DNA of 14,238 nt from an uncultured Acidimicrobiales bacterium (GTDB taxonomy: Bacteria > Actinomycetota > Acidimicrobiia > Acidimicrobiales > Iamiaceae), in assembly GCA_937926025.1 (NCBI GenBank), contig CALANQ010000030.1, positions 1 to 14,238 of the forward strand. The letters run 5' to 3'. Shown in pieces: positions 4,613 to 11,957 of this stretch; position 1 is the first letter of the stretch; every line of letters starts with the position of its first letter. The notes beneath the pieces are model-generated. The model did not search any database. It was given only the letters and a program-made list of their open reading frames with translations, and was not told the DNA's origin. Made by a program: the position numbers and the translations under genes.

Positions 4613-6716
4613 GTGACCGACGCCCCGACCCCGCCCGCACCCTCCGCCGCGCCCCGCCCGGCGGCCGACCGAGCGGACGTTCCACGGCGACACCGTCGTC
4701 GACCCGTACGCCTGGCTGCGCGACGCCGACGACCCCGAGACGCTCCCGCACCTCGAGGCGGAGAACGCATGGACCGAGGCCGCCACCGCCTCGCAGGCGC
4801 CGCTGCGCGACGCCATCTTCGACGAGATCCGGGCCCGGACCCAGGAGACCGACCTGTCCGTGCCGGTGCGCGACGGTGCCTGGTGGTACCTGACCCGCAC
4901 CGAGGAGGGGAAGGCGTACCCCATCCACTGCCGCCGCCCCGACGACGGCACCACCACCGCGTGGGTCACGGACCCGGCGGCCGAGCAGGTCGTGCTGGAC
5001 CCGAACGAGCTCGCCGACGAGGGCGAGTACCTCGGGCTCGGCGTGCTCGACGTCAGCCCCGACGGCAACTGGCTGGCCTACGCCATCGACCGCGACGGCG
5101 ACGAGCGCCACACCCTGCGGTTCCGGGACCTCCGGACCGGCACCGAGGCGACCGAGACCGTCACCGACGTGTCCTACGGCTTCGCCTGGGCCGCGGACTC
5201 GGCCACGTGCTGGTACACGCTCGACGACGAGGCCCACCGGCCCGACCGGGTGCTGCGCCACCAGGTCGGAAGCAGCCCCGACGGCGACATCGAGGTGTTC
5301 CGGGACGACGACGAGCGGTTCCACGTGTCGGTCGGTGCGTCCCGCTCGGGTGACGTGGTCGTGATCAGCGCCGGCAGCGCCATCACCAGCGAGAGCTGGC
5401 TGCTCGACGCCCGCCGACCCGAGGGCGACCCAATGGTGGTGGCCCCCCGGGAGCAGGGCGTCGAGTACTCGGTGGCGCACCACCCCACCGGCCTGTACGT
5501 CACCAGCAACCACGGCGGCGCCGAGGACTTCGCGCTCTGGCGGGCCCCGCTCACGGGCGTGGAGACCGCACCCCGCGACGAGTGGGAGCCCGTGCTCTCC
5601 CACCGAGCCGGCACGCGGCTCCAGGGCGTCGAGACCTTCGCCGGCCACGTCATCGTGCACGGGCGCACCGACGGCCTCACCGCGATCTGGCTGCTCGACC
5701 CCACCACCGGCGCCACCACCCCGTTCGCCACCGACGACCCCGTCGGCACCCTCAGCCCCGGTGCCAACCCCACGTTCGACGCCACCACCTACCGGTTCAG
5801 CTACCAGTCCCTCACCACCCCGCCGTCGGTCCTGGAGCAGGACATCGCCACCGGCGCCCGCACCGTGCTCAAGCAGCTGCCCGTGCTGGACGGGTTCGAG
5901 GCGTCGCAGTACGCGTCGGCCCGCGAGTGGGCCACCGCCGCCGACGGGACACGCGTGCCGATCTCGCTGGTGTGGCGGCCCGATGCCGTCCCCGCCGACG
6001 GCCCGGCCCCGTGCCTGCTCTACGGCTACGGCGCCTACGAGATGAGCATGGACCCGTGGTTCTCCATCGCCCGGCTCTCGCTGCTCGACCGGGGGATCGT
6101 CTTCGCCATCGCCCACGTGCGCGGCGGCGGGGAGCTGGGCCGCCACTGGTACGAGGACGGCAAGTTCGGCGCCAAGCACCACTCCTTCTCGGACTTCGTG
6201 GCGTGCGCCGACCACCTCATCGCCACCGGGCGCACCGCCGCCCCGCTCCTGGCCGCCCGTGGCGGCTCGGCGGGCGGCCTGCTCATGGGCGCGGTCACCA
6301 ACCTGGCCCCGGACCGGTTCCGGGCGGTGGTGGCCGAGGTGCCGTTCGTCGACCCGCTGACCACCATGCTCGACCCCACGCTGCCGCTGACGGTGATCGA
6401 GTGGGAGGAGTGGGGCGACCCCCTCCACACCGAAGAGGCCTACGGCTGGATGAAGGCCTACGCCCCCTATGAGAACGTCGCGCCGTCGTCCGCCGGGACC
6501 TACCCCGCCATCCTCGCCACCGCCGGCCTCAACGATCCCCGCGTCGGGTTCCACGAGCCGGCCAAGTGGGTGGCCCGCCTGCGCGACCAGGGGCACGCCG
6601 CGCTCTTCAAGGTGGAGCTGGGCGCGGGCCACGGCGGCCCCACCGGCCGCTACGACGCCTGGCGCGACGAGGCGTTCGTCCTGGCGTGGATCACCTCGCA
6701 GCTGGGCGTCGCCTGA
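4613..6716 (+). CDS. S9 family prolyl oligopeptidase (oligopeptidase B type), frame break near its start
   Basis: From GTG 4613 (TDAPTPPAPSAAP) the natural protein would be about 700 aa, normal for oligopeptidase B, but the first ~15 codons lie one base out of frame with the rest. The long open frame contains RRPTERTFHGDTVVDPYAWL at its N-terminal end, the family hallmark. It has no ATG, GTG or TTG start until GTG 4860, which yields a 618-aa product missing ~80 N-terminal residues. In 618-aa numbering, a beta-propeller occupies about 1-370. The alpha/beta hydrolase domain follows, with Ser470 in RGGSAGG, Asp559 in GLNDPRV and His591 in GAGHGG, so the catalytic triad is complete. The acidic segment TTMLDPTLPLTVIEWEEWGDP (503-521) is typical of oligopeptidase B and dibasic specificity. 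It is a cytosolic serine peptidase for short peptides. It is divergent from the gamma-carbonic-anhydrase-like gene and ends 54 bp from the convergent flavin reductase gene. Confidence 0.85.
4651..4660 (+). other. Likely +1 frameshift site in a C-rich tract
   Basis: The tract GCCCCGCCCG is the most probable place of the frame break. Reading from GTG 4613 gives TDAPTPPAPSAAP, then nonsense. Leaving out one C of the CCCC run gives TDAPTPPAPSAAPARRPTERT and continues into the intact oligopeptidase frame. The longer frame has a stop at 4614-4616, so it cannot start further upstream. Either a real one-base insertion or a sequencing error explains this; programmed frameshifting is less likely. Confidence 0.6.
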
Positions 6717-6770
6717 CCGGCGGCCACCGCTCGACGGCGACGGCGCCCGAGGACTCCGGCGCTCAGGCGT

Positions 6771-7256
6771 TCAGGCGAGATGGCTGTAGCCACCGCGGAA
6801 GAAGACCAGGGGGTGGCCTTCGGCGGTGACGGCGAGGTCGTGGACGGCACCGACGACGATCTCGTGGTCGCCGGCGTCATGCAGCGCCTCGGTCTCGCAG
6901 TCGATCCAGGCCAGCGACCCGCCGAGGCGAGGCGACCCGAGCGGGGAGCGGTCCCAGGCCAGGCCGGCGAACTTGTCGGCCTCCTTGGACGCGAACCGCC
7001 GGGAGACCTCCTCCTGGTCGTCGCCCAGGATGCTCACGCAGAACTTCCCCGCCGCCTTCAGCTTGGGCCACGTGGACGAGCCCTTGCCGGCGCAGAAGCC
7101 GACCAGCGGGGGCTCCAGGGAGATCGAGAAGAACGAGCCAATGGCCATGCCCACCGGGTGGTCGCCCTCGTCGAACGCCGCCACCACGCAGACCCCCGTG
7201 GGGAAGTGCCCCAGCACCTGACGGAATCGGGCGCTGTCGAACGCGGGCTCGGTCAT
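6771..7256 (-). CDS. Flavin reductase-like domain protein
   Basis: The product is 161 aa, the normal size for the short-chain flavin reductases that supply FMNH2/FADH2 to two-component monooxygenases (HpaC, NtaB and HsaB type). Visible family motifs are FRQVLGHFPTGVCVV (11-25), the flavin-binding GMAIGSFFSISLEPPLVGFC (36-55), KLKAAGKFCVSIL (65-77), GDHEIVVGAV (129-138) and the C-terminal PLVFFRGGYSHL (149-160). The ATG at 7256 is preceded by AGGAG at 8 nt spacing. No monooxygenase partner lies next to it, so its electron acceptor cannot be named. It is downstream of the MBL-fold gene on the same strand, 42 bp away, but a hairpin lies between them. The same domain also occurs in FMN-binding proteins without known reductase activity. 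Confidence 0.87.
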   Translation of the reverse strand: MTEPAFDSARFRQVLGHFPTGVCVVAAFDEGDHPVGMAIGSFFSISLEPPLVGFCAGKGSSTWPKLKAAGKFCVSILGDDQEEVSRRFASKEADKFAGLAWDRSPLGSPRLGGSLAWIDCETEALHDAGDHEIVVGAVHDLAVTAEGHPLVFFRGGYSHLA

Positions 7257-7276
7257 CGGTGGGCTCCTGGCGGTGG

Positions 7277-7295
7277 GACGATCTGAGGGATCGTC
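7277..7295 (-). terminator. Perfect 7-bp hairpin between the MBL-fold and flavin reductase genes
   Basis: GACGATC at 7277-7283 and GATCGTC at 7289-7295 pair exactly around a 5-nt loop, starting 3 nt after the MBL stop codon. There is no T-tract, so it may be a weak terminator or attenuator, or an operator for the flavin reductase gene whose ATG follows 20 nt later. The function is undecided. Confidence 0.35.
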
Positions 7296-7298
7296 AGA

Positions 7299-8150
7299 CT
7301 AGGCCGGAGCCGACGCCAGGCTGAGCGCCACCGTGGTGCCCTCCGCTGCCGCGATGACCTCGACCACCGAGGTGCCCTCGGCGAAGCCCCGGGCCTCCAC
7401 CAGCAGGCGGTCGATGACCTCGTCGCCGTGGGACGGGTCGTGGTGGAACAGCGCCAGCCGCTTGGCCCCCGCCTCGGCCGCCACCCGCACCGCGTACTCC
7501 ACGGTGCAGTGGCCCCAGTCGGACTTCACCGCGAACTCGTGGGGCTCGTACTGGGCGTCGTGGATGACGAGGTCGGCACCGTCGCACAGCGCCAGCACCG
7601 ACGGCTCGATGGCGTCGGACCCGGTGGGCTGCTGGTGATCGCTGATGTAGGCGATGGTGAACCCGTCGAGCTCCACCCGGTAGCCGTTGGTGGCACCGGT
7701 GTGGGGCACGTTCCCGGCGGTGATGCGGGCCCGGCCGAACTTGAAGGTCTCGTCGTCGGTGTCGCGGAACGTGATCTCGCCGCAGAGGTCGGCGGGGCGC
7801 ACCGGGAAGTACGGCGGGCGCATGAAGTCCTCGAACGCCTCGGCCAGGGTGCCCTCGTCGTTGCGGCCGCACACGGTGAGCTTGGCACCGGGCCGGTTGA
7901 TCGGGGTGAAGAACGGGAGGCCCTGCACGTGGTCCCAGTGCAGGTGCGTGACGAGGGAGATGCCGCGGAACACCTCGTCGGCCGGGAGCGACTCACCGAA
8001 GAAGCGGAGCCCGGTGCCGAGGTCGAACAGGATGGGGTCCTGGCCGGGAGCCTCCAGGCTGACGCACGCGGTGTTGCCGCCGTAGCGCTTGTTGGCGTCG
8101 CACGGACAGGGGGTCGACCCCCGTACCCCCCAGAACGTGACGTTCACCAT
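7299..8150 (-). CDS. Metallo-beta-lactamase-fold hydrolase
   Basis: The product is 283 aa. The N-terminal strand VNVTFWGVRGSTPCP and the YGGNTACVSLEAPG segment (23-36) are typical of stand-alone MBL-fold hydrolases related to phosphodiesterase/PhnP-like proteins (COG1235 type). Metal ligands are visible: the THLHWDH motif at 68-74, His150 (VPHTG), Asp171 or Asp198 (YISDH; VIHDAQYEP) and His236/His237 near the C-terminus. DWGHCTVEYAVRVAAEAG (211-228) is also characteristic of the group. The substrate is unknown; a phosphodiester is plausible. The ATG at 8150 has GGAG 8 nt upstream and gives the standard N-terminus; the open frame extends 25 codons further but without family sequence. It is divergent from the alpha/beta hydrolase gene across a 143-bp gap. 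Confidence 0.87.
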   Translation of the reverse strand: MVNVTFWGVRGSTPCPCDANKRYGGNTACVSLEAPGQDPILFDLGTGLRFFGESLPADEVFRGISLVTHLHWDHVQGLPFFTPINRPGAKLTVCGRNDEGTLAEAFEDFMRPPYFPVRPADLCGEITFRDTDDETFKFGRARITAGNVPHTGATNGYRVELDGFTIAYISDHQQPTGSDAIEPSVLALCDGADLVIHDAQYEPHEFAVKSDWGHCTVEYAVRVAAEAGAKRLALFHHDPSHGDEVIDRLLVEARGFAEGTSVVEVIAAAEGTTVALSLASAPA

Positions 8151-8182
8151 GCGTTGCTCCTGCTGCCCCTGCTGCGTTGCGA

Positions 8183-8188
8183 ACGGTA
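8183..8188 (-). promoter_or_regulatory. Candidate -10 box for the MBL-fold gene
   Basis: On the minus strand TACCGT lies about 32 nt upstream of the ATG at 8150, leaving room for a short leader with the GGAG ribosome-binding site. No good -35 element at 17-18 nt is visible, so this is tentative. Confidence 0.25.
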
Positions 8189-8280
8189 GCCAACCGGCCA
8201 CCGAGCGGCCCGAACTGTGACGCAAAGCACACAGGGTGCGTCGACGGTCGTTCGGGAGCCCCCGGCCGTTCGCCTGCCGT

Positions 8281-8286
8281 TACTGT
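8281..8286 (+). promoter_or_regulatory. Leaderless -10 box for the alpha/beta hydrolase gene
   Basis: TACTGT is followed by CCCCGAA and the ATG at 8294, a 7-nt spacing typical of leaderless actinobacterial genes. No Shine-Dalgarno precedes the ATG. This supports 8294 as the start over the longer open frame beginning at 8177. Confidence 0.45.
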
Positions 8287-8293
8287 CCCCGAA

Positions 8294-9184
8294 ATGACCG
8301 CCGTCCATTCCTCCATCGTCGAGTCCACCGTCGAGACCGACGGCCTGACCTTCGGCACGCTGTCCGTCGGCGAGGGCCCGCTCGCGCTGTGCCTCCACGG
8401 CTTCCCGGACTCCGCCTGGAGCTGGCGGCACCTGCTCCCTGCGCTCGCCGACGCCGGGTACCGGGCGGTGGCGCCGTTCCTGCGGGGCTACGCGCCGACC
8501 GCCATCCCCGACGACGACCTCTACCAGTCCGGTGCGGTGGCCTCCGACGCCATCGCGCTGCACGAGGCGCTGGGGGGCGGCGACGACGCCGTGCTCATCG
8601 GCCACGACTGGGGCGCCCTGGCCACCTACGCCGCCGCCGGCCACGCCCCGGACCGGTGGGCCAAGGTGGTGGTCGCCTCCGTGCCGCCGCCGGCGACGGT
8701 GGCCCAGGCGTTCTTCTCCTACGACCAGCTCCAGCGCTCCTGGTACATGTTCTTCTTCCAGTCGCCGCTCTCGGACATGGCGGTGCCGATGGACGACCTC
8801 GCCTTCATCGACCGGCTCTGGCAGGACTGGTCGCCCGGCTTCGACGGTGCGGCCGACGCCGCTCGGGCCAAGGACTGCTTCCGGGACCCGGCCAACCTGG
8901 CCGCCGCGCTCGGCTACTACCGGGCCACGCTCGGCGCCGGCGCCCGCTCCCCCGAGTACGACGCGGTGGAGGCGGCCGGCGCCGCGCCCCTGTCGGTCCC
9001 GGCGCTCTACCTGCACGGCGCCGACGACGGCTGCATGGGCGCCGAGCTCATCGACGACGGCGTCCTGGCCTCGCTGGCCGCGCCCGGCTCCCGCTACGAG
9101 GTGGTGCCCGACGCCGGCCACTTCCTCCAGCTCGAGCAGCCCGAGGTCGTCAACGGCCACATCGTTGGCTTCCTCACCTCCTGA
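8294..9184 (+). CDS. Epoxide-hydrolase-like alpha/beta hydrolase
   Basis: The product is 296 aa, the usual size of epoxide hydrolase/haloalkane dehalogenase-like alpha/beta hydrolases. Visible elements are the oxyanion motif HGFPDSAWSW (35-44), the RGYAPT strand end (64-69), and the nucleophile elbow GHDWGA with Asp105. The nucleophile is Asp, not Ser, as in epoxide hydrolases and dehalogenases. A cap domain follows (about 133-220, with Tyr151 and Tyr208/Tyr209 as candidate epoxide-activating tyrosines), then the acid in LHGADDGCM (Asp244/Asp245) and the catalytic His276 in DAGHFLQLEQP. The HGFPDS signature favours epoxide hydrolase over dehalogenase. The product is presumably cytosolic, and the substrate is unknown. 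It is monocistronic and converges on mutY. Confidence 0.85.
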   Translation: MTAVHSSIVESTVETDGLTFGTLSVGEGPLALCLHGFPDSAWSWRHLLPALADAGYRAVAPFLRGYAPTAIPDDDLYQSGAVASDAIALHEALGGGDDAVLIGHDWGALATYAAAGHAPDRWAKVVVASVPPPATVAQAFFSYDQLQRSWYMFFFQSPLSDMAVPMDDLAFIDRLWQDWSPGFDGAADAARAKDCFRDPANLAAALGYYRATLGAGARSPEYDAVEAAGAAPLSVPALYLHGADDGCMGAELIDDGVLASLAAPGSRYEVVPDAGHFLQLEQPEVVNGHIVGFLTS

Positions 9185-9202
9185 CCCACCACCTGTCTCC
9201 GG

Positions 9203-9215
9203 CGCCCCCGGGGCG
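9203..9215. terminator. GC-rich inverted repeat in a convergent gap
   Basis: CGCCCC-C-GGGGCG lies in the 43-bp gap between the convergent alpha/beta hydrolase and mutY genes. It could stop transcription from both sides, but it is short and has no T-tract, so support comes mainly from position. Confidence 0.3.
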
Positions 9216-9227
9216 ACCGGTGACCGC

Positions 9228-10121
9228 TCAGCTCGGCAGCCGGTAGCCCTCGTCCGCACCGATCACGGCGAGGTGGTCGGCCACGACCGTGGCCGCCACC
9301 CGCTCGGCCCGCTCGGGGTCACCAGGCCACCCCATCACCGCGGCCAGGTCGGCGGCCGCCACCGGGCCGACCCGCAGCGCGTCGACCAGCCGGCCTCGAC
9401 CCTGGCGGTCCGAGCCGTCGAAGCGCGACTGCCCGGTGGACACGCCGGCGGACCCGATGGCCGGGTCCGGGTCGGGCCGACCGGCCTGCTGCCATCCGCA
9501 CCGCTCGGCCACCGGGCACTCGTCGCAGCGCGGCGCCCGAGGCGTGCACACGGTGGCGCCCAGGTCGAGCATGGCCTGGTTCCAGGCCCAGCCCGCCGCC
9601 GGGGCGACCGCGGCGTCGGCCCGCGCCCGGGCCTCCTTCGGCTTGAGCGACCGCCCGGTCCAGCGGGCCAGCACCCGGGCGGCGTTGGTGTCGAGCACCC
9701 CGACCTCGTCGGACTCGAAGGCGAACGCCAGCACGGCGCGGGCCGTGTACGGGCCGATGCCGGGCAGCGCGAGCAGGGCGTCGAGGTCGTCGGGCAGCAC
9801 GCCGCCGTGATCGGCCACCACCTGCTGCGCGCCGCGGTGGAGGTTCACGGCGCGGCGGTTGTAGCCGAGGCCGGCCCACGCGGTGACCACGTCGCCCAGC
9901 GGTGCCGCCGCACAGGCCGACGCGGTGGGCCACTGCTCCAGGAACGCCTCGTACTTCGGCAGCACCCGCGCCACCTGGGTCTGCTGGAGCATCAGCTCCG
10001 ACACCAGCACCGCCCACGGGTCCCGCGTCCGCCGCCACGGCAGGTCCCGCTGCCGGGCCCCGAACCAGTCGAGCAGCGCCTCGTGCCGGAACCCCGCGTC
10101 GCCCACCTCGGTTCCCGTCAC
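9228..10121 (-). CDS. mutY: A/G-specific adenine DNA glycosylase
   Basis: The product is 297 aa. It removes adenine mispaired with 8-oxoguanine. Catalytic and structural residues are all visible: RDLPWRRTRDPW (25-36), Glu42 in SELMLQQTQV, the helix-hairpin-helix LPGIGPYTARAVLAF (119-133), Asp144 in VLDTNAARVLAR, and the [4Fe-4S] cluster cysteines 192, 199, 202 and 208 (CX6CX2CX5C). After the cluster only ~90 residues remain. They do not look like the C-terminal NUDIX-like 8-oxoG recognition domain of E. coli MutY (350 aa), which is a shortening also seen in other actinobacterial homologues. The GTG at 10121 overlaps the stop of the methyltransferase gene by 4 nt (GTGA), so translation is probably coupled. 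Confidence 0.93.
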   Translation of the reverse strand: MTGTEVGDAGFRHEALLDWFGARQRDLPWRRTRDPWAVLVSELMLQQTQVARVLPKYEAFLEQWPTASACAAAPLGDVVTAWAGLGYNRRAVNLHRGAQQVVADHGGVLPDDLDALLALPGIGPYTARAVLAFAFESDEVGVLDTNAARVLARWTGRSLKPKEARARADAAVAPAAGWAWNQAMLDLGATVCTPRAPRCDECPVAERCGWQQAGRPDPDPAIGSAGVSTGQSRFDGSDRQGRGRLVDALRVGPVAAADLAAVMGWPGDPERAERVAATVVADHLAVIGADEGYRLPS

Positions 10122-10897
10122 GTCACCGCCAGGGGCGCGGCGTAGGCGACCGAGACGTAGGGGAGCTCGAACGAAGCGCCCGGCGGGGCGACGAGGTCTC
10201 GGACCCGGTCGGCGATGGCCGCCTGCTCGGGCTGCGGGAGGCGGGCGATGTACGACGTGGAGAGCACCCGCTGGACGAGCGTGCCGGCGTCCATGGGCTG
10301 GATGTAGGTGGAGTCGTAGCGCTGCGCCGGGCCGAACTGCGGACCGTGCTCGGCGACCACCGCCGCCCAGTCGACCTCGACCGTGTAGGGCACCCGCCAG
10401 CGCTGCCGCTCGTCCCAGCGGATGATGGTCGACAGCTCGGCCACCCACGGCTCCCGGGTGTCGCGCTCGTTGAACACGATGCCCAGCGAACCGCCGGGCC
10501 GCAGCACCCGGGCGATCTCGGCCAGCGCCGCAGCCGGGTCGAACCAGTGGAACGCCTGGGCCACCGTGAGGCCGTCGACGGAGCGGTCCGGCAGCGGGAT
10601 CGACTCCGCGGTGCCGCTGACCGCGTCGGCGCCGGGACAGGCGATCAGGAGCTGGTCCCGCATGGCGTCCACCGGCTCGATGGCGGTGACGTGCGCGCCG
10701 GTGGCCGCGAGCAGCCGGGTGAGCTTGCCGGTGCCGGCCGCCAGGTCGACGATGGTGCGACCCGGTGCGATGCCGAGGCGGTCCGCTAGCCAGGCCACCA
10801 CGTCGTCGCTGTAGCTGGGCCGGCCCTGCTCGTAGGCCGCGGCGCCGGCGCCGAACCCCTCCGCTGCGACCTCGCTGATGCCCTCTGCCGCGCCCAT
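10118..10897 (-). CDS. Class I SAM-dependent methyltransferase
   Basis: The product is 259 aa. The opening FGAGAAAYEQGRPSYSDDVV (15-34) and the SAM-binding motif I VDLAAGTGKLTRLLAATG (50-67) are clear. Motif II follows with AIEPVDAMRDQL (72-83), then GTAESIPLPDRSVDGLTVAQAFHWFD (95-120) and VLRPGGSLGIVFNERD (131-146). This is a UbiE/YcgJ-like methyltransferase fold; the substrate cannot be inferred. The ATG at 10897 has a GGGAG ribosome-binding site about 8 nt upstream. It sits 55 bp after the exporter gene and overlaps mutY by 4 nt, so the three probably share a transcript, although their functions do not obviously connect. Confidence 0.88.
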   Translation of the reverse strand: MGAAEGISEVAAEGFGAGAAAYEQGRPSYSDDVVAWLADRLGIAPGRTIVDLAAGTGKLTRLLAATGAHVTAIEPVDAMRDQLLIACPGADAVSGTAESIPLPDRSVDGLTVAQAFHWFDPAAALAEIARVLRPGGSLGIVFNERDTREPWVAELSTIIRWDERQRWRVPYTVEVDWAAVVAEHGPQFGPAQRYDSTYIQPMDAGTLVQRVLSTSYIARLPQPEQAAIADRVRDLVAPPGASFELPYVSVAYAAPLAVT

Positions 10898-10924
10898 GGC
10901 GTGCTCCCTTCCGCTCGTCCGGCG

Positions 10925-10930
10925 ATGGTA
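10925..10930 (-). promoter_or_regulatory. Weak candidate -10 box before the methyltransferase gene
   Basis: On the minus strand TACCAT lies 27 nt upstream of the ATG at 10897, in the 55-bp gap after the exporter gene. It could give the methyltransferase-mutY pair its own promoter. No -35 element is recognised. Confidence 0.2.
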
Positions 10931-10952
10931 CGCCCGGAGGCGGACCGCCGGA

Positions 10953-11855
10953 TCAGGCCGAGTCCGGGAGCAGCGGCGGCTGCCCGGGCGACGCCGTGGC
11001 GGTGGCGCCGATCCCTGCGGCCACCACCAGCGCGATCCCGGTGAGCGACAGCGCCCCCAGGTGCTGGTCCAGCAGGACGGCGCCGACCAGGGCACCGATG
11101 GCGGGCTCGAGCGCCACGAGGATGCTGAAGGTCCGCTTGGCCATCCGCTCCAGCGCCCGCAGCTCGAACGAGTACGGGATCACCGAGGCCAGCACGGCCA
11201 TGCCCAGGCCGAGCAGCAGGACCCGCCCGTCCAGCAGGTCGGTGCCGTTGGCCGCCACACCGATGGGCACGACGAGCACGGCGGCCACGGTGCACGCCCC
11301 GGCCAGGCTCGCCAGGCCGGCATCGGTGGCCGCCAGCCGGGAGCCCGCCAGGATGTACGCCGCCCAGAAGAGCGCGGCCACCAGGGCGGCGGCCACACCG
11401 ATCGGATCGAGCGCCCCGGCGTCCGAGCCCTGCTGGCCGAACCCGAGGGCGGCCACGCCGGCCAGCGCGAGGGCCACGAAGACCAGGTCGCGCGGCCGGC
11501 GGGTGAGCACCACCGCCAGGCCCAGCGGCCCGAGGAACTCGATGGTGATGGCGGCGCCGAGCGGCAGCCGGGACACGGCCTCGTAGAACGCGAAGTTCAT
11601 GACCGCCATCGCCAGGCCGAGCAGGACCACCGACCGGCGGTGATCCGGGCTCCAGGAGCGCACCGGCGGACGGGCCCAGGCCACCAGCAGCACCGCCGCC
11701 AGCCCCAGCCGGAGGGCCGACGCGCCCGCCGACCCGACCTCGTCGAACAGGTGCGTGGCGATGGCAGCGCCGAACTGGAGCGACAGCATGGACCCCAGCA
11801 CCAGCGCCACGGGGCGGTAGGTGCTGCCTCGCCCAGGGCGATCGGTGCTGGTCAC
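10953..11855 (-). CDS. EamA/DMT family exporter, RhtA-like
   Basis: The product is 300 aa with about ten hydrophobic segments, in two EamA halves (about 15-140 and 150-285), the normal drug/metabolite transporter architecture. RhtA-type motifs are visible: FDEVGSAGASALRLGLAAVLL (37-57), NFAFYEAVSRLPLG (87-100) with ITIEFLGPL (103-111), SVIPYSFELRALERM (224-238), and LEPAIGALVGAVLLDQHLG (249-267). Relatives export threonine, homoserine or other small amino acids; the actual substrate is unknown. The GTG at 11855 is preceded by GAGGAG at 4-5 nt, a strong site, and a 16-bp palindrome lies just upstream of it. It is divergent from the PAS-GGDEF-EAL gene and is probably the first gene of an exporter-methyltransferase-mutY unit. 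Confidence 0.88.
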   Translation of the reverse strand: MTSTDRPGRGSTYRPVALVLGSMLSLQFGAAIATHLFDEVGSAGASALRLGLAAVLLVAWARPPVRSWSPDHRRSVVLLGLAMAVMNFAFYEAVSRLPLGAAITIEFLGPLGLAVVLTRRPRDLVFVALALAGVAALGFGQQGSDAGALDPIGVAAALVAALFWAAYILAGSRLAATDAGLASLAGACTVAAVLVVPIGVAANGTDLLDGRVLLLGLGMAVLASVIPYSFELRALERMAKRTFSILVALEPAIGALVGAVLLDQHLGALSLTGIALVVAAGIGATATASPGQPPLLPDSA

Positions 11856-11873
11856 GGGACTCCTCGACGAGAT

Positions 11874-11889
11874 CGGCCCCTCGGGGCCG
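11874..11889 (-). promoter_or_regulatory. 16-bp palindrome upstream of the exporter gene
   Basis: CGGCCCC and GGGGCCG flank a 2-nt centre, giving an exact 7+2+7 palindrome that ends 18 nt before the exporter GTG and just ahead of its GAGGAG. It lies in the 102-bp divergent gap (11856-11957), so it could be an operator acting on one or both genes. High GC makes chance palindromes more likely. Confidence 0.3.
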
Positions 11890-11957
11890 CCCGGACCGTA
11901 GCAACGGGGCGGGTTCGGACCGCCGAGCCGGTGCGCGCTTCGACCCCTCCAGGTGAG

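Noticed and set aside
4572..6632. 686-codon open frame on the minus strand
   Set aside because: It is antisense to the oligopeptidase gene and has a low-complexity Gly/Val/Arg composition with no recognisable domain.
8151..8225. 25-codon N-terminal extension of the MBL-fold protein
   Set aside because: ATG 8150 has a GGAG ribosome-binding site and gives the typical family N-terminus; the extension is low-information sequence.
8177..8293. 39-codon N-terminal extension of the alpha/beta hydrolase
   Set aside because: The extension shows no family sequence, and a TACTGT box 7 nt before ATG 8294 supports the shorter, leaderless start.
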